A DNA stretch of 64,000 nucleotides, from the NCBI GenBank assembly GCA_028023455.1, contig JAQFVV010000049.1:5135149-5199148 (forward strand). Direction: 5' to 3'. Made by a program: the position numbers and the translations under genes. The notes under the pieces are model-generated. The model searched no databases, was not told the origin of the DNA, and saw only the letters and a program-made list of their open reading frames with translations. Positions 13,993 through 27,091 of the stretch are shown here, piece after piece. Numbering within the stretch: position 1 is the stretch's first letter; each line of letters begins with the position of its first letter. This DNA comes from Epiperipatus broadwayi. Its lineage: Eukaryota; Onychophora; Udeonychophora; Euonychophora; Peripatidae.

Positions 13993-14092
13993 GTTAGTAG
14001 CCGACAGGTCAGCGTAGCTGCCTTGCAAGTAAGCAGTTGCTTGCAGAGAGTTGTCATGGGTTCGCTTCCCTGCTGATGCTTTGACATATGGA
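13993..14092 (+). mobile_element. tRNA-derived SINE-like repeat, copy 1
   Basis: This copy shares with 52041-52132 the order CGACAGGTCAGC (box A region), AGCTGCCTTGCAAG (anticodon-arm-like), GGGTTCGCTTCCC (box B, about 14058-14070) and GATGCTTTGACATATGG at the end. It is more diverged, with an insertion of about 15 bases after the anticodon-like arm. The two internal boxes are the RNA polymerase III promoter of tRNA-derived SINEs. There are no coding frames. Because a second copy carries the same non-tRNA 3' end, a SINE is likelier than a lone tRNA pseudogene. Confidence 0.55.
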
Positions 14093-16226
14093 GAAAAAAA
14101 TTCATCATCCTTAAATTTTATATTATCTTATGGTAAACATTAAAAAATGAAATAAATATGGGGAGTAAAAACTATTCATGAATGCATGCATAGTGAAAAA
14201 GAGTGGTCTGAGATTCAGTAGTAACTGGTAGTTGTGATATGGTGACAGAAAAATAAGGGGTGTAGTCATAAAAATGGAAAACGAAATTGAAAATTTTACA
14301 ATATAATCATGTTTTTTTTTTTTTATCTTTTTCTATAGATGAATGTTTTTGTTTGTTTTATATTTGGAATTTAAATTTTGTCTGGTTTTGTTGCAATTAA
14401 AGTTTTGAAAAAGTTTGAAACTATTATTTTAAATATTTCCTGGTAAGAATTTTATAGATAAAATAATAATCATATAATTTGTTGTTCAAGAACTTTTAGA
14501 ATTTGAGGCATCAGAAATGAGAGAGATGAGTCATACTTCACAGACTTTCAGCAGTAAATCCATTATTCTATCACTATGCTAATCAAAGCATAGCAGAATT
14601 TTGATTTACTAATATGTGAGAACATTTATTGTGTGTTTAAGCTTTGAAATCAGTGTTACCCATTTTGGCTGCAAATGCCACATGTAAGCTAAATTTAGTA
14701 TTCTTAGAACTTCATGATGTATATGCTGTCACATCAATTTATCTATCCACTACTCCAGTTGAAATCTAAATTGGAATTTTTCTAGATTTCAAAAGAGCTT
14801 AATACTTTTTGCTCAAAATATTGTTCTGGTCCTCCCAAATGATAATTTAATTTAATGAACCATAAGTACATGTATAAATATTATTAATTAAAAGATATAT
14901 ATATATATATTCAAAAGTAGTATAGTTTGGCCAAATGAGCATTAATACCTTGATTAATAATCCCATGAGTATTGAGTTTTTGGTTTATCTCTTTACCTTT
15001 ATATAAATAGTTGGTTTTAATAAAATTAACAATAGTGATTCTGCATTATCTCTTATGATTTAGCATCAGCCTCTCACATGTATTGTTTGACAAGTATAAA
15101 CATAACAAACAACTACTTGTTCTCTTATTTTTTTGCAATCATTCAACATCTTACATCATTACTATTTGGAATTTTTTCAATGCACACTGCAACAGTTTTA
15201 TCTGCATACTAAACAGAAATGTCAATATTTGTTATCCTGATTTGTTTTTTAAAATCTGACTATTTATACCCCTTTTCTGCTGCTCTTTATTATAAGATTG
15301 AGTAATCAATAGGTTCTAGATGTAGCACTTTATCAAATGCGCATTCACACTGATCTATTTCAGTTTTCACCAGTGAGAAGTTTTAAAGCTGGCTTTAATA
15401 CAATTGGATTTTTTGTGTTAAATACCATCTTTCATTCATCAGTCACATCGGATTCATGAATGGAAGGTTTGAATAGATGCAGAAAAATAAAAGATGTATC
15501 ATGACAAAATACATTATGTCTGTTTTGTACTTTATTTTTTATACTTTTGGATGATTGTTTTGAATTCATGATGAAAGATGAATCTATAAAAGTATTCAGT
15601 TAATTCAAAAATGCTAATAAAAAGAATTAAAAGTTTTTTTTTTTTCAATAAATAAAGCATTAATATTTGAAAACTTAATTTCACTATTATATAGAGTGTT
15701 GAAAAAAACAATATGTATGTATTGTTATATAATCTATTATTCATAAAAGAACTAGAATTTCAAGGAAAAATTGATTCATTTTTCATGTGCAAGTTGCATT
15801 ATTTTGATATTACAGGCTGTTGCATTAATATATAGCTACTGTTTTAAAAGACATCTTATTATTACAATTGTAAACATTATTTAGTACTATTTAAATTACC
15901 TTACATAGTTTAATAGAATAGTAGAGTGGCATATTCTGGACCAAAAATTTCAAGGATTATAGCCCAAGTCTGTCATTTTCAATAGTTGGATTTATGAACT
16001 TCCAAGAAATAAACTATTCAATAGTTTTTATTTTATATATATACTAATAAAAATAATAAATGTATCAGTAATTAACTATTATATGCAATCTTTTAATCTG
16101 CAGAATTACTTTTGGTTAATTCATTAACTATCCTCAAATGCTGTTAAATTCAAATTAAATCTCATAAATCCTACATTTTAACATTACCAGCTTGTCTATT
16201 CATTATATTCATTTTATTTCTATTTA
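14093..16226. other. no gene recognised
   Basis: A+T-rich, with short (TA)n near 14897. Frames at 15532-15744 (minus) are hydrophobic and low-complexity. The higher-complexity stretch 14480-14800 matches nothing I know on either strand. Confidence 0.35.
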
Positions 16227-17220
16227 TTAAAATTGCTTCCTTAATTTTTTTTTATTATGGTTTCTCTCTTCATGAAGAAACTTATCATTTTCAATATCAA
16301 ATTTAAATTTATATTTACATGTTCTTTCATGATACAAAAAAACTGAAGCAGATGTTATATCAATATTATTATTACTTTTGACATGGTTGTATGCTTCTTT
16401 AATTTTTTTTTTCAATACTACACCTTGATTCACCTATATATGATAACATACATCAACAAAAAATTTGATACACAACATTACTTTTCTGCTTAATATGTAT
16501 GAGATTTTTGAATTATTCACTAACTTATTAACATTATTTGTAACACAAAATAAAACATTAAATACATTATTATTTATATATATATACAACCTTAAATAAA
16601 ACATTAAATACATTATTATTTATATATATATACAACCTTAAGATTTTCACTTAGATGTCCATTTCTTATTATCAATCTTCAACACTTATAAATCAGTATA
16701 ATTCATTTTAAATTAACATAAAGTATTGTTAATTGGTTCAGTCTTATAACCAACTTCAAGCAATTTCTTGGGAAATATCTCAATATTTTTTAATTTATGA
16801 CAATAATAATGACATAATTTTTTATTATGAAACAAAAAAGATCTAAAATTTGCCATCTTATGCATAATTGATACTTTTGATTTACAATTTATATATCTTC
16901 TTTTTTGCAATGGTTTTATTATTAATTTATAACTTAACATACTATAATCTCTTGTAATAATTAAATCCAAATACTTAATATTTTTGTTTTATTCCTATTC
17001 AATAGTCCACTTTAAACCATTCAAATTATTTAACTCATCTATAAGCAAATTTATAGTACTGGTATTTTCATAAACAAAAAACATTTTCCACATATCGTTT
17101 GTAAATGTTAATATCTCTAAAAGCACACTTATCTAATATACTACTCTCATACGTAGATAAAACAGAATTGCAAACTTGTGCAACAACAGACTAACCTATA
17201 GACCAACCTTTAGACATTTT
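16227..17220 (-). pseudogene. Penelope-like element remnant (RT palm/thumb and GIY-YIG)
   Basis: On the minus strand the order is that of a PLE ORF. From 17215 to about 17085 the reading is GWSIG, then a run ending KRYVENVFC, where the usual RYVDD has a changed metal-binding aspartate pair. After a frameshift, 17080-17000 reads STINLLIDELNNLNGLKWTI. The next frame (16713-16970) opens with LDLIITRDY and continues through a typical PLE thumb. At 16227-16433 a 68-codon frame resembles the distal GIY-YIG domain (KKKIKEAYNHV, then FDIENDKFLHEERN). No upstream RT fingers were found, so it is 5'-truncated. A 46-bp tandem duplication (16551-16642) lies inside. The RT call is firm; the endonuclease call is weaker. 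Confidence 0.65.
16551..16642. repeat. two 46-bp tandem copies
   Basis: A unit beginning TAAAACATTAAATACATTA and ending ACAACCTTA occurs twice in direct succession at 16551 and 16597. The copies are essentially identical, implying a recent duplication within the dead PLE. Confidence 0.85.
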
Positions 17221-19914
<2,694 letters not shown>

Positions 19915-21504
19915 GGATTTAAAAGAGAGAGATTATTTTGATTTTAATTACTTTTGAAACTACTATTTTTTTAAATGATAAATTATAAGGGATTGAAAAG
20001 CTAAATATAATTTTCAGTTAAATATGTTACTGTTAGTTACTTATTAAAATTCATATATTTTTATTAATTCTGATTTTGTATTTGTTTGAAATATAAAAAT
20101 AATAAAATTTTGTGTGGCATTACATACATGTATTATATATTAAAATCTGAAGATAATGCTCTATTAAAAAATGATGGGAGGTGGAGTGGGGGGGTGAAAC
20201 ATAATTAATAATCTAGTTTTAACTAGGCACATAACTGGATTTCAGACTTACATACAATACTCACATATTTGTAATGATATACTTACATAATACATATAAG
20301 AATATATGACTTTCTTTATTGATTATATAAGAATTAATATATTATTATAGCATATTGATTAAACACATGGGAAAATATCTTTGGTGTATTTTTCTATAAT
20401 TTTAATTATTTTTGGCTAAATTCAAACTCAGACATTTTTTTAAGTAGTAAATATTTAATTATATTTGATGTGGTTTGTATGTAATACCACACTGACCAAT
20501 TTTTTTCCTTTAACTTTTTTGGGAGGGGTCTGGCACATTTATTAAAATATTTATTCCAATCATTATCAATTTTTTTTTACCAATTAAATTTTTTATTATC
20601 AAAAATCATTTCCTAACTCTATGTCCATATTGATTTTAGAGTATGTAGAAAAAACATTGCATTATGTGAATTAAATATATTAACATTATTATTATTATTA
20701 TTATTTCTCTTTATTAATTTTAAAAGTTGAAGAATCATCTAGTGTTTACTGACATCATGTTCTTATGAACTTCCTGCACCATTTCCCTTTATTTCTAAAA
20801 ATGCATACAATTATTTATCTAACATATTTTTCTCCTATATACCCAGAACTCTTAACATAGATTCTGCAGATACAGTAATAAGATTCAGAAATAAATTCAA
20901 CAATTAAGCTCTATTTACCAACATGTTTATGAAATTTTTTACTCTGCACTACAATAAAATCAAATACTAAGATAAAGTGGATGCCAATTTTGATATTCAA
21001 ATTAACAGTTCATAATTTAAAAAAATTTAAAAAAACTGATTAAAAAAGAAGTTTAATCTTTTACATTAGTTGCCAGATTGAACTATAAATATTAATTTTT
21101 AATAATTAAATGTTATTTCTGTCCCATAAATTATATATGAATTTTTAATTTGTTGTTTCATTTATAATCAATAAAATTGTCAATACTTCAAAATTCAGAT
21201 TTTTGATTAAAAAAAAAAGGGAACTACTGATAAATGCCAAAGTCACTCTTTTTAAGAAATATCATCTCTTTACTGTATAGTCTTAATGTTGTATATATTT
21301 TTACTTTTACTTGTTTCTAATTACTAATTGTGGAATAACATATTTATCATTTTGTAAACTGTTTTCAACTATAAAAAAATATTGAGATTTACATATTGTT
21401 AGAAAGACATGTGTTCAAATATATTCTACTTATTTAAATTGGTCTCAAGTTTTGAAATTTATCTATAATATGTATATAATACTTAAATATAAGTATATAT
21501 CCAT
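19915..21504. other. no gene recognised
   Basis: A+T-rich with a short (ATT)6 near 20687. A small G-rich patch (20178-20194) and a TATGAACTTCC (about 20763), also seen near 22809 and 15993, may be traces of a dispersed repeat. No coding signal. Confidence 0.35.
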
Positions 21505-21700
21505 ACTGAACTTAATGTAATTACAAGGGCTTTAAACTCAGATCTTCAAGTTCCCTATAGATATCCATTCCATTTTATACAACCAATACATATGAACACA
21601 TAAATGTGAAAAATATAAATAATCTCCAATATACATATTTCATAATGAATCATAGGTACAGATCACCATCTTCCACACACACATATATAATCAGATTTTC
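21505..21700 (-). mobile_element. F1 repeat, left arm of head-to-head pair
   Basis: A minus-strand F1 copy. From the right it reads GATCTGTACC, a decayed hairpin, GAAATATGTATATTGGAGAT (about 21618-21640), TATTGGTTGTATAAAATGG (about 21569-21588), then a box B-like GAGTTTAAA and TAATTAC at the left end. The CTGATGA core is lost (CTATGAT). It faces the plus-strand copy at 21715-21965 head to head. Confidence 0.6.
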
Positions 21701-21714
21701 AATGATGTGGGTGG

Positions 21715-21965
21715 ACAAAGGGTTGAAGGGTGGAGAAGATTGAAGTGTGTCCATTAAAGTGTGAAGATTTGCTATCGTAATATAAATTGAGCACTGATTA
21801 TATATATATGTGTGTATGGGAGATGATGACCTGTACCAACTGATGAATACTGGTTCAGCATTAAATACATATATTGGAAATCATTTATCTTTTTCACATT
21901 TATATTGTCATGCGTATTGGTTGTATAGGATGGAATGGATAGTTGGATATTTAGCAATTGTCTTT
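21715..21965 (+). mobile_element. F1 repeat, right arm of head-to-head pair
   Basis: A nearly complete F1 copy. It has GGGTTGAAGGGTGGAGAAG (21720), the block ending TATAAATTGAGCACTGATTA (about 21780-21800), the hammerhead-like core (21831-21925), then GGATGGAATGGATAGTTGG. Open frames across it (for example 21810-22010) are incidental, since other copies do not keep them. Homologous copies are at 24185-24320, 24846-25012 and 25130-25500, and as a variant at 11085-11340 and 23890-24128. Confidence 0.65.
21831..21925 (+). ncRNA. hammerhead ribozyme-like sequence in F1
   Basis: The parts of a type I hammerhead lie in order. The 5' strand of stem I is ACCAA, then comes the core CTGATGA (21840-21846). 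Stem II is ATACTG, GTT loop, CAGCAT, with one mismatch. TAAA stands where GAAA is needed. A long stem III region follows, then TA as the possible cleavage site (21915-21916) and TTGGT, which pairs with ACCAA. The minus-strand copy at 24864-24889 keeps GAAA. Comparing copies gives a perfect 6-bp stem II (ATGCTG with CAGCAT), with each copy carrying a different transition. This copy is probably inactive because of TAAA. The long open stem III is unusual for the type. Confidence 0.45.
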
Positions 21966-22084
21966 TATTTCTTTGTATTATTCAAACTATTAACCCGAAA
22001 TTTAAAATGATTGTTAAATTTCAAATCTAATCCTCATATATTTTTTTAGAGATCTGAGTTCTGCACTGACTACAGGTCAGTATA

Positions 22085-22410
22085 TGACTCTTCATATAGA
22101 AATGAATTAAAATAATTGCTTTTGGAAGTGAATGAGTAAGTTTATGAATGAATCATGTGATGTTATTGTTGGTATTATTATTTCTAATCAAAAAATAAAA
22201 CAAGGCCACCATTGTTATAAAATCATGTTCTTCTTTATATATAATTGCATTAATTTCAATTTTGAATCTTATTCTTCAGTGATGAAAACTTAGCCAGAAA
22301 CTGGTCTAGTGCTAGGAAATACTCATTATGATGAATGGATTTAAAATAAAGTGAATTACTTTTGGAAAGATGTAAGTAATTATATGATAGGTAATGGGCT
22401 GGTAATAAAT
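22085..22410 (+). repeat. imperfect direct repeat with a PLE-type GAAACTGGTC motif between
   Basis: The block at about 22100-22165 (GAATTAAAATAATTGCTTTTGG and onward; see positions) recurs at about 22333-22400 in the same orientation with about 75 percent similarity by eye. Between them, 22279-22306 reads GTGATGA, a short spacer ending GCCA, then GAAACTGGTC. This resembles the hammerhead-like motif at 46268-46297. Tandem long pseudo-terminal repeats are a PLE habit, so this could be a decayed pair of them, but no PLE coding sequence adjoins it. Confidence 0.35.
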
Positions 22411-22733
22411 AAATTAATAGGATTAAGTTTAAAGTCATTAATTGTTATTTATTCAAAAACTCATGTGCTATGTTGAAAGTGACCTATCACATGCTGCATC
22501 AGAAAAAAATAAACCATACTATTTATTTATAAATTATTTAAGTTTGAGTAAATGATCTTTGAATTATAAAGAAAATACTATTTATTTTAAATAAATGTAT
22601 ATTTTTATAATGGATTTCTTATTAATATTTTATTCATTATTATTGCTAAATGGCTCTGCGCGTTTTTTTATAAAGATTATGTCATTGGCAACTCTGTGCC
22701 CTAACTTCTTAAGATAGGGAATGGAGAGGGAAG
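22411..22733. other. no gene recognised
   Basis: A+T-rich spacer between repeats. A short patch with GCGCG (about 22656) has no match in the window. Confidence 0.35.
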
Positions 22734-22835
22734 TCTCTGGGCATAATGGCTAAGAGATTCCTGACTCCGAAAAAGAAGAAACGACAGTGCATCACATCAC
22801 ACCACTTCTTATGAACTTCCAAGTAATAAAGCTCT
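22734..22835 (+). repeat. dispersed repeat F3, copy 1
   Basis: TCTCTGGGCATAATGGCTAA (22734) through CATCACATCAC (22800) matches 60270-60332 in order and orientation with roughly 80 percent identity by eye. Here it is followed by TATGAACTTCCAAGTAATAA (22810), a phrase also near 15993. Composition is richer in G+C than the surroundings. It is probably a short interspersed element. No promoter boxes were identified. Confidence 0.5.
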
Positions 22836-23889
22836 TTTTTTTAATTATTAAAAAAAAATGACATAAGTTATATGATTACTGAAACTACAGAATTGGATTG
22901 CAATCCACAAATTGTTAGCTGATACTTTTGTTAATCAACAACTGCATTAAATTACATAGAGCTGTATTATTAATATTTTATGAGCAAGTTCATCACATCG
23001 AAACAACCATTGCTTTCAAATTTTCCTACCATTTGATCTCATCTTTATACATTTATAGGTATTTTCTATTGCTAAGATAATTCATCATATTTTTTCATAA
23101 TATTCTCGCTTTTAACAGTCCTTTTCATCATGTTCATGTTCTTCATTTTTCAGAAAGTCCCAGTTTGTGTTTCTAACTTTGCGGCGAAATTTCACTTTTA
23201 ACATTTTTAAATTTATTTTTCCATCCTACTTTTTTATATTACTCCAAAGTGTATTTTAAAAAAATCTTCATATATATTTTTTGCTTCGCTTTATATAATG
23301 CTATCCTCCAATCAAAAGTTTAATAAATTTTTTTCTTAAAACAATTTTAAGTAGATCACAAAATAACCTCCTACATTTAATAAAAGTCTACTCAGTCATT
23401 GCAATTTACTCTTTTTCTATTATTAATTTCATCATTAGTTATTCAAAGTTTCAACTTTTCAAAAAAAAAAAACAAAAAACATTAGCTGCTATTCCTCAAC
23501 TTCTTTCCAGACAAGCAAGACAGTAGTTTTACTCCTTTCAGTTATTTATTATCACTTTAATTTTTAGTCACATTTTTATTGTAGCATACTGGAGATTGTC
23601 ATTACATTTGAGACTGATTTTTTTTTTATATATATATAAATCTTGCAGTAACTACAAAATATCAAAAGTAGAGTGAAATTTTTAAGTATTAAGAAATAAA
23701 TTCCATTTTAAAGTTGAAATATTTTATTTTATTTTTAAAAGTAAAGGAATAAATCAATTTTTAAATAGATAATGATAGTCAGAGGCGGAGAAAATGTTTT
23801 CAGCATTCTTATGCAAAACAGTGATTGGCGCTCCTCCCCCTTCAAAAAAAAGTTTTAATGTTTTATTAAAAATAACAACTTAGTACATT
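22836..23889. other. no gene recognised
   Basis: A+T-rich. The patch 23780-23850 is richer in G+C and short open frames cross it, but I could not assign it. Polypurine and polypyrimidine tracts occur at 23460-23480. Confidence 0.35.
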
Positions 23890-24128
23890 GTACAGGCTTA
23901 ATCCTGCATTTATATATGTAATATATGAGGGATTCAAACTCAGACATTTACACGACTCACTACTCTCAGTGCCATCTCATATTGCTGACCCACCTGATCA
24001 CACACAACTCAGACTTTCACACGACCCACTACTCTCAGAAGATGTGTGAGATCAGGTGGGTCAGAAATATGAGATGACACTGAGAGTAGTGTAGGTGATG
24101 TGAAAGTCTGAGTTCGAATCCCACATAT
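23890..24128. mobile_element. F1-type inverted pair (foldback)
   Basis: Left arm 23890-23997 (minus), right arm 24041-24125 (plus). Matching inverted pieces are CCACCTGATCACACACA (about 23990-24006) with GATCAGGTGGGTCAG (24050-24064), and GATTCAAACTCAGAC (about 23932-23946) with GTCTGAGTTCGAATCCC (24105-24121). A second short minus-strand piece (24007-24037) duplicates part of the left arm. The left end carries TTAGTACATTGTACAGG, shared with the pair at 11085. Copies are head to head with the box B-like end outward. It is non-coding; the 63-codon frame at 24061-24252 is a by-product. Confidence 0.65.
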
Positions 24129-24184
24129 AAAAATAATAACAGAAAAAATTGCTATTACTTAATTTAAATACAAGTCTATTATAT

Positions 24185-24320
24185 ATATACTGAACATTAG
24201 ATATAATTAGAGGGATTTGAACAAAGGCTTTCAAGCTCCATTCAGCTATCACTCATTTTATACAACCGATATACATGACCACACACATATAAAAACTTAA
24301 ATAATCTCCAACATATATAT
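24185..24320 (-). mobile_element. F1 repeat, 3' part
   Basis: A minus-strand F1 copy. From the right it has ATATGTTGGAGATTATTTAA (about 24302-24321), GTCATGTATATCGGTTGTAT (about 24263-24284), GGAGCTTGAAAGCC (about 24226-24241) and CAAATCCCTCTAATTATA at the left. The ribozyme-like head is missing. Its broken head abuts the plus-strand PLE endonuclease fragment at 24335, giving a head-to-head join between F1 and a PLE. Confidence 0.6.
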
Positions 24321-24334
24321 AGATTAATAAACAA

Positions 24335-24760
24335 TTTAAAGGATAATGTGGAGGAAATGAATAAGTATAAAGTGGTTTATTTCATTACTTGCAAAAAAAT
24401 TGGTTGTAATGCTATTTATTACTGTGAAACGAAGGCGAATGTTTAACGCGATTGCAACATATTTATCAGTACAAAAAATCTAAAAGTGATTTACAGATTA
24501 ATTCTGTTTTTTTCAAATCATGAAAGTAATTGTGATTTTATCCTCAAAATATTACTAATGTGTGTAATGAGTCAATTGATCTGAAAAGGAAGTTGAAAAA
24601 GGCTAGGTTTATTGTGAAGTCTAAAAATGTTATCAACCAGTGTAACACTAGTGTTTCACTGAGCATGCACTGGAATATTAACCATTCCATTCCAATATGT
24701 CACCATTATTCTGGTATACAGTACCGAAAGTGCTTGGCAAATTGTTGTTTATAACTAATG
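24335..24760 (+). pseudogene. Penelope-like element GIY-YIG endonuclease remnant
   Basis: The plus-strand reading KVVYFITCKKIGCNAIYYCE (about 24365-24424) has the PLE endonuclease start, a GVY-like motif, two cysteines, then YYCE in place of YIGE. A stop follows. The domain continues as FFSNHESNCDFIL (about 24513-24550) and, in the 24560-24754 frame, LKRKLKKARFIVKSKNVINQ, the helix with the distal conserved residues. No reverse transcriptase is present, so only the 3' end of the element remains, as expected from 5' truncation during target-primed reverse transcription. F1 sequences lie on both sides. The fragment belongs to a lineage different from the pair at 26.9-30.7 kb. Confidence 0.6.
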
Positions 24761-24845
24761 TTTTTTTTGTTTTTTTTGCATTTTGATTGCTCTGTTTATC
24801 ATGCTTTATTCGTGTAGAATAATTTTCGTTATCTGACAGAGTTTT

Positions 24846-25012
24846 TATATTATTATTTATATATTTCATACTGAACCAGCATTCATCAGTTGGTCAGAAT
24901 TATATCTTTGATGCATATATACAAACAGTGCTCAGTTTATATTAATATAGCAAATCTTCAAACTTTAATAGACAGGCTTCAATCTTTTCTACCCTTCAAT
25001 TTTTAAGTTCCA
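24846..25012 (-). mobile_element. F1 repeat, 5' part with intact hammerhead core
   Basis: Read on the minus strand from 25012, it has ATTGAAGGGTAGAAAAGATT, then TTAATATAAACTGAGCACTG (about 24928-24947), GACCAA, the ribozyme core (24864-24889) and GAAATATATAAATAATA, where similarity to other F1 copies stops. It is therefore truncated just after the core. It lies just past the 3' end of the PLE fragment at 24335-24760. Confidence 0.6.
24850..24895 (-). ncRNA. hammerhead ribozyme core (F1), 3' half missing
   Basis: The minus strand reads ACCAA, CTGATGA (24883-24889), then ATGCTG-GTT-CAGTAT forming a 6-bp stem II (one G-U pair), then GAAA (24864-24867). All invariant nucleotides of the CUGANGA...GAAA core are present. 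The downstream stem III strand, cleavage site and stem I partner are absent because the copy ends here, so it cannot self-cleave alone. It is the best-preserved core in the window and supports the reading of 21831-21925. Confidence 0.5.
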
Positions 25013-25129
25013 TATGATGGAATGCTGACTTTATGTCACTTTGACTTCTCATATAAAGGACTTTAATATATCCATGAAAATACACATAAAAATATGAGCA
25101 GAATTTAGCTGAATCTGTAATATTTAAAA

Positions 25130-25500
25130 TACAAGATTATTATATACTGAACTTTAAGTGTAATTAGAACACAGACTTCCAAGCTCCCTTCAGCTATCCA
25201 CTCTATCTTATATGACTAATGCAGGAGTTGGAGGGTGGAGAATAATGAAGCTCACCAATTAAAGTTTGGATATTTGCTCTCTTAATATAAACTGAGCACC
25301 GATTTTATATATGTATGGGGAATGATGATCTGGACCAACTAATTGATGAGTTCTACTTCAGCAAGAAATATGTATACTGGAGATGATTTATGTTTTTCAC
25401 ATGTATGTGGTCATGGGTATTGGTTATATAAGATGGAATAGATATCTGAAGGGAGCTTGAAGGTCTATGTTTAAAATCTCTCTAATTACTATATAATTAT
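25130..25500. mobile_element. F1 head-to-head pair
   Basis: The left arm (25130-25210, minus) holds only the 3' part: CCAAGCTCCCTTCAGCTATC (about 25170) and TCTTATATGACTAAT. The right arm (25213-25500, plus) is nearly full length, from GGAGGGTGGAGAATAATGAA through ATATAAACTGAGCACCGATT (about 25285) and the decayed core TTGATGAG...GAAATATG (about 25343-25371) to GGGAGCTTGAAGGTC (about 25451) and CTCTAATTAC. The core has TTGATGA for CTGATGA and a broken stem II. The inner end of the left arm is truncated, as in the other pairs. Confidence 0.6.
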
Positions 25501-25569
25501 CAACTTACTTTCCAATCTTTTACAGAACTGAATTTAAATACATTATCAATATTTAGAGTTTTGCATATA

Positions 25570-25790
25570 TCATTTTCTGTAGCTATCATTGAAAAATTTG
25601 CTAAAAATTCTTGTGTCATTGTCAAACATAAATAATTTTTTTATGATTTTTAACTCTGAGAATGATTTCTCTTCACTAGCTATTGTTGTAAAAACAATAG
25701 TCAGAGGTTTGGGGGGGTGGGGTCCTGACAGAGATATTTTAAATGCTTTCTCTGGATAAGCATTTATCACAAAGCTTGTTGAGCAATTGG
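25570..25790 (-). pseudogene. hAT-type transposase C-terminal remnant
   Basis: The 66-codon minus frame contains PLTIVFTTIASEEKSFSELK followed by IIK. This matches the hAT C-terminal dimerisation segment (usual form LTIPVTVASaERSFSkLKlIK), with the conserved Ala-Ser, Glu, SFS and LK-IK positions in order. YPEKAFKISL upstream corresponds to the usual Pro/Asn-rich lead-in. A G-rich insertion (about 25708-25724) separates the two. The rest of the transposase, including the catalytic residues, was not found; minus-strand frames above 25790 are broken. It could instead derive from a domesticated hAT-like host gene (the ZMYM or DUF4371 type), but isolation among repeats favours a dead transposon. 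Confidence 0.55.
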
Positions 25791-25869
25791 AAAGTGCTCA
25801 TTGTTTATATCATACAAGCTTAAGAGAATTGGGTCATGTGATCTATGACTCTTATTTTGATTAATTAAT

Positions 25870-26838
25870 TTGTATGCTCAAATTTGGAAATAAAACAGTC
25901 AAATCATTTTATGAATATAATTTATAACATCCAGTGGATTTTTAAATTGAGATAATTCACTTGAAAATAAGTTTTTAAACAGATATACTTATTTACATAA
26001 TTCATCTCCATTTATGTCTTTATTATTTTCATTGTTGCTTAAATGAATTTGTAGATTGAAATATTCTTTAAAATTTTTTAAAATAAGCTTCACCAAGTTT
26101 ATTTATAGTTGACAAAAGTAATTGATTATATAAATATTCATCACACAGCCTTAATAATCTCTCTCCTAAACAAATTACACACATACCAAGTCATCAATAT
26201 TAAAATAATAATAAATATAATTTTAATTATATTATCTGTAAAACTTATTTTCTTTACTCCAGCTTTATAAGGACTTTAAAGCAACTACATTATATACTCT
26301 ATATATAATAAGTAAAAACAAACATCCTTTATAATCTAAAGTTTACTTAAAGTCTTTAAGAGTTTCAATTATTTTTATCCCAGAAAAATCTATTAAAATG
26401 TTTTTTTTTTAAAAAAAAAATGATTGAAAACTTTAGATACTTTGATTATGAAATCACCAAGAAATGAGATGACTACTTCCTGTTAGAACAATAAATGATG
26501 ACAAAATTGTATCTTTTGGATCTGCTCATTAACATGGCAACTTTAAATAATTCACAACACATTTTTTCTCATTTCTAAAAATGTGAAGATAATTAGTGAT
26601 TTTCTAAAAAATTCACTAGTTTTAATAATTTCTTAATTAATTGTTTATAGAGTAATTCGAGTATATATATATACAAGTATATTAATATTTGAAATAATTT
26701 TAAAACTTTATTTCAAATTTCAATAACACATCGACATATTTAATTATTGCATTAAAAGTTTGTCACTATTAGCTTTACTATAATGTGTACACTAATATAA
26801 GTATTGCTTTAACTGATTCTATTTTCACCAATTTATCC
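25870..26838. other. no gene recognised
   Basis: A+T-rich, with only short frames. It may include further decayed hAT coding sequence on the minus strand (to about 26160), but no motif is readable. Confidence 0.3.
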
Positions 26839-26879
26839 ATATATATATATATAATATTATGCATTTTATTAGTGTATAC

Positions 26880-26883
<4 letters not shown>
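26839..26883 (+). repeat. 45-bp direct repeat, left (probable target-site duplication)
   Basis: This stretch, starting with seven AT units and ending GTATACTTCT, is identical in sequence and orientation to 30775-30819. The two copies bracket the inverted PLE pair. Perfect identity fits a recent target-site duplication. Its AT-rich start means a few bases at the left edge could be coincidental. Confidence 0.8.

Positions 26884-26936
<53 letters not shown>
26884..26936. repeat. (AT)n between repeat and PLE arm
   Basis: About 26 AT units sit exactly between the left 45-bp repeat and the left PLE arm. The other arm instead keeps about 43 further bases of 3' end (30732-30774) before its flanking repeat. 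The AT run may have grown from the AT start of the target site or from a microsatellite-like element tail. Confidence 0.9.
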
Positions 26937-26938
<2 letters not shown>

Positions 26939-27091
26939 AAACCATAAAACAATACAGTACTAGATTAAATTCAAAATTTTACCAAAATCCTTACACAACC
27001 ATGGTTTCATCTACTACAAATAGACCTTCTAAGTGAAAATCAACCTAAAGGAAAACATATATATATACAAACAAACAAACCTTCCCATAAT

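Noticed and set aside
14900-15480. Possible transposase fragment on the minus strand
   Set aside because: Readable pieces did not match any catalytic motif; the resemblance was too weak to report.
21810-22010. 66-codon plus frame in F1
   Set aside because: Other F1 copies do not keep the frame; the conserved property is the RNA-like hairpin, not the protein.
26785-27036. 83-codon frame over the (AT)n at 26884-26936
   Set aside because: It runs through the microsatellite and into the antisense of the PLE arm; composition is alternating Ile-Tyr.
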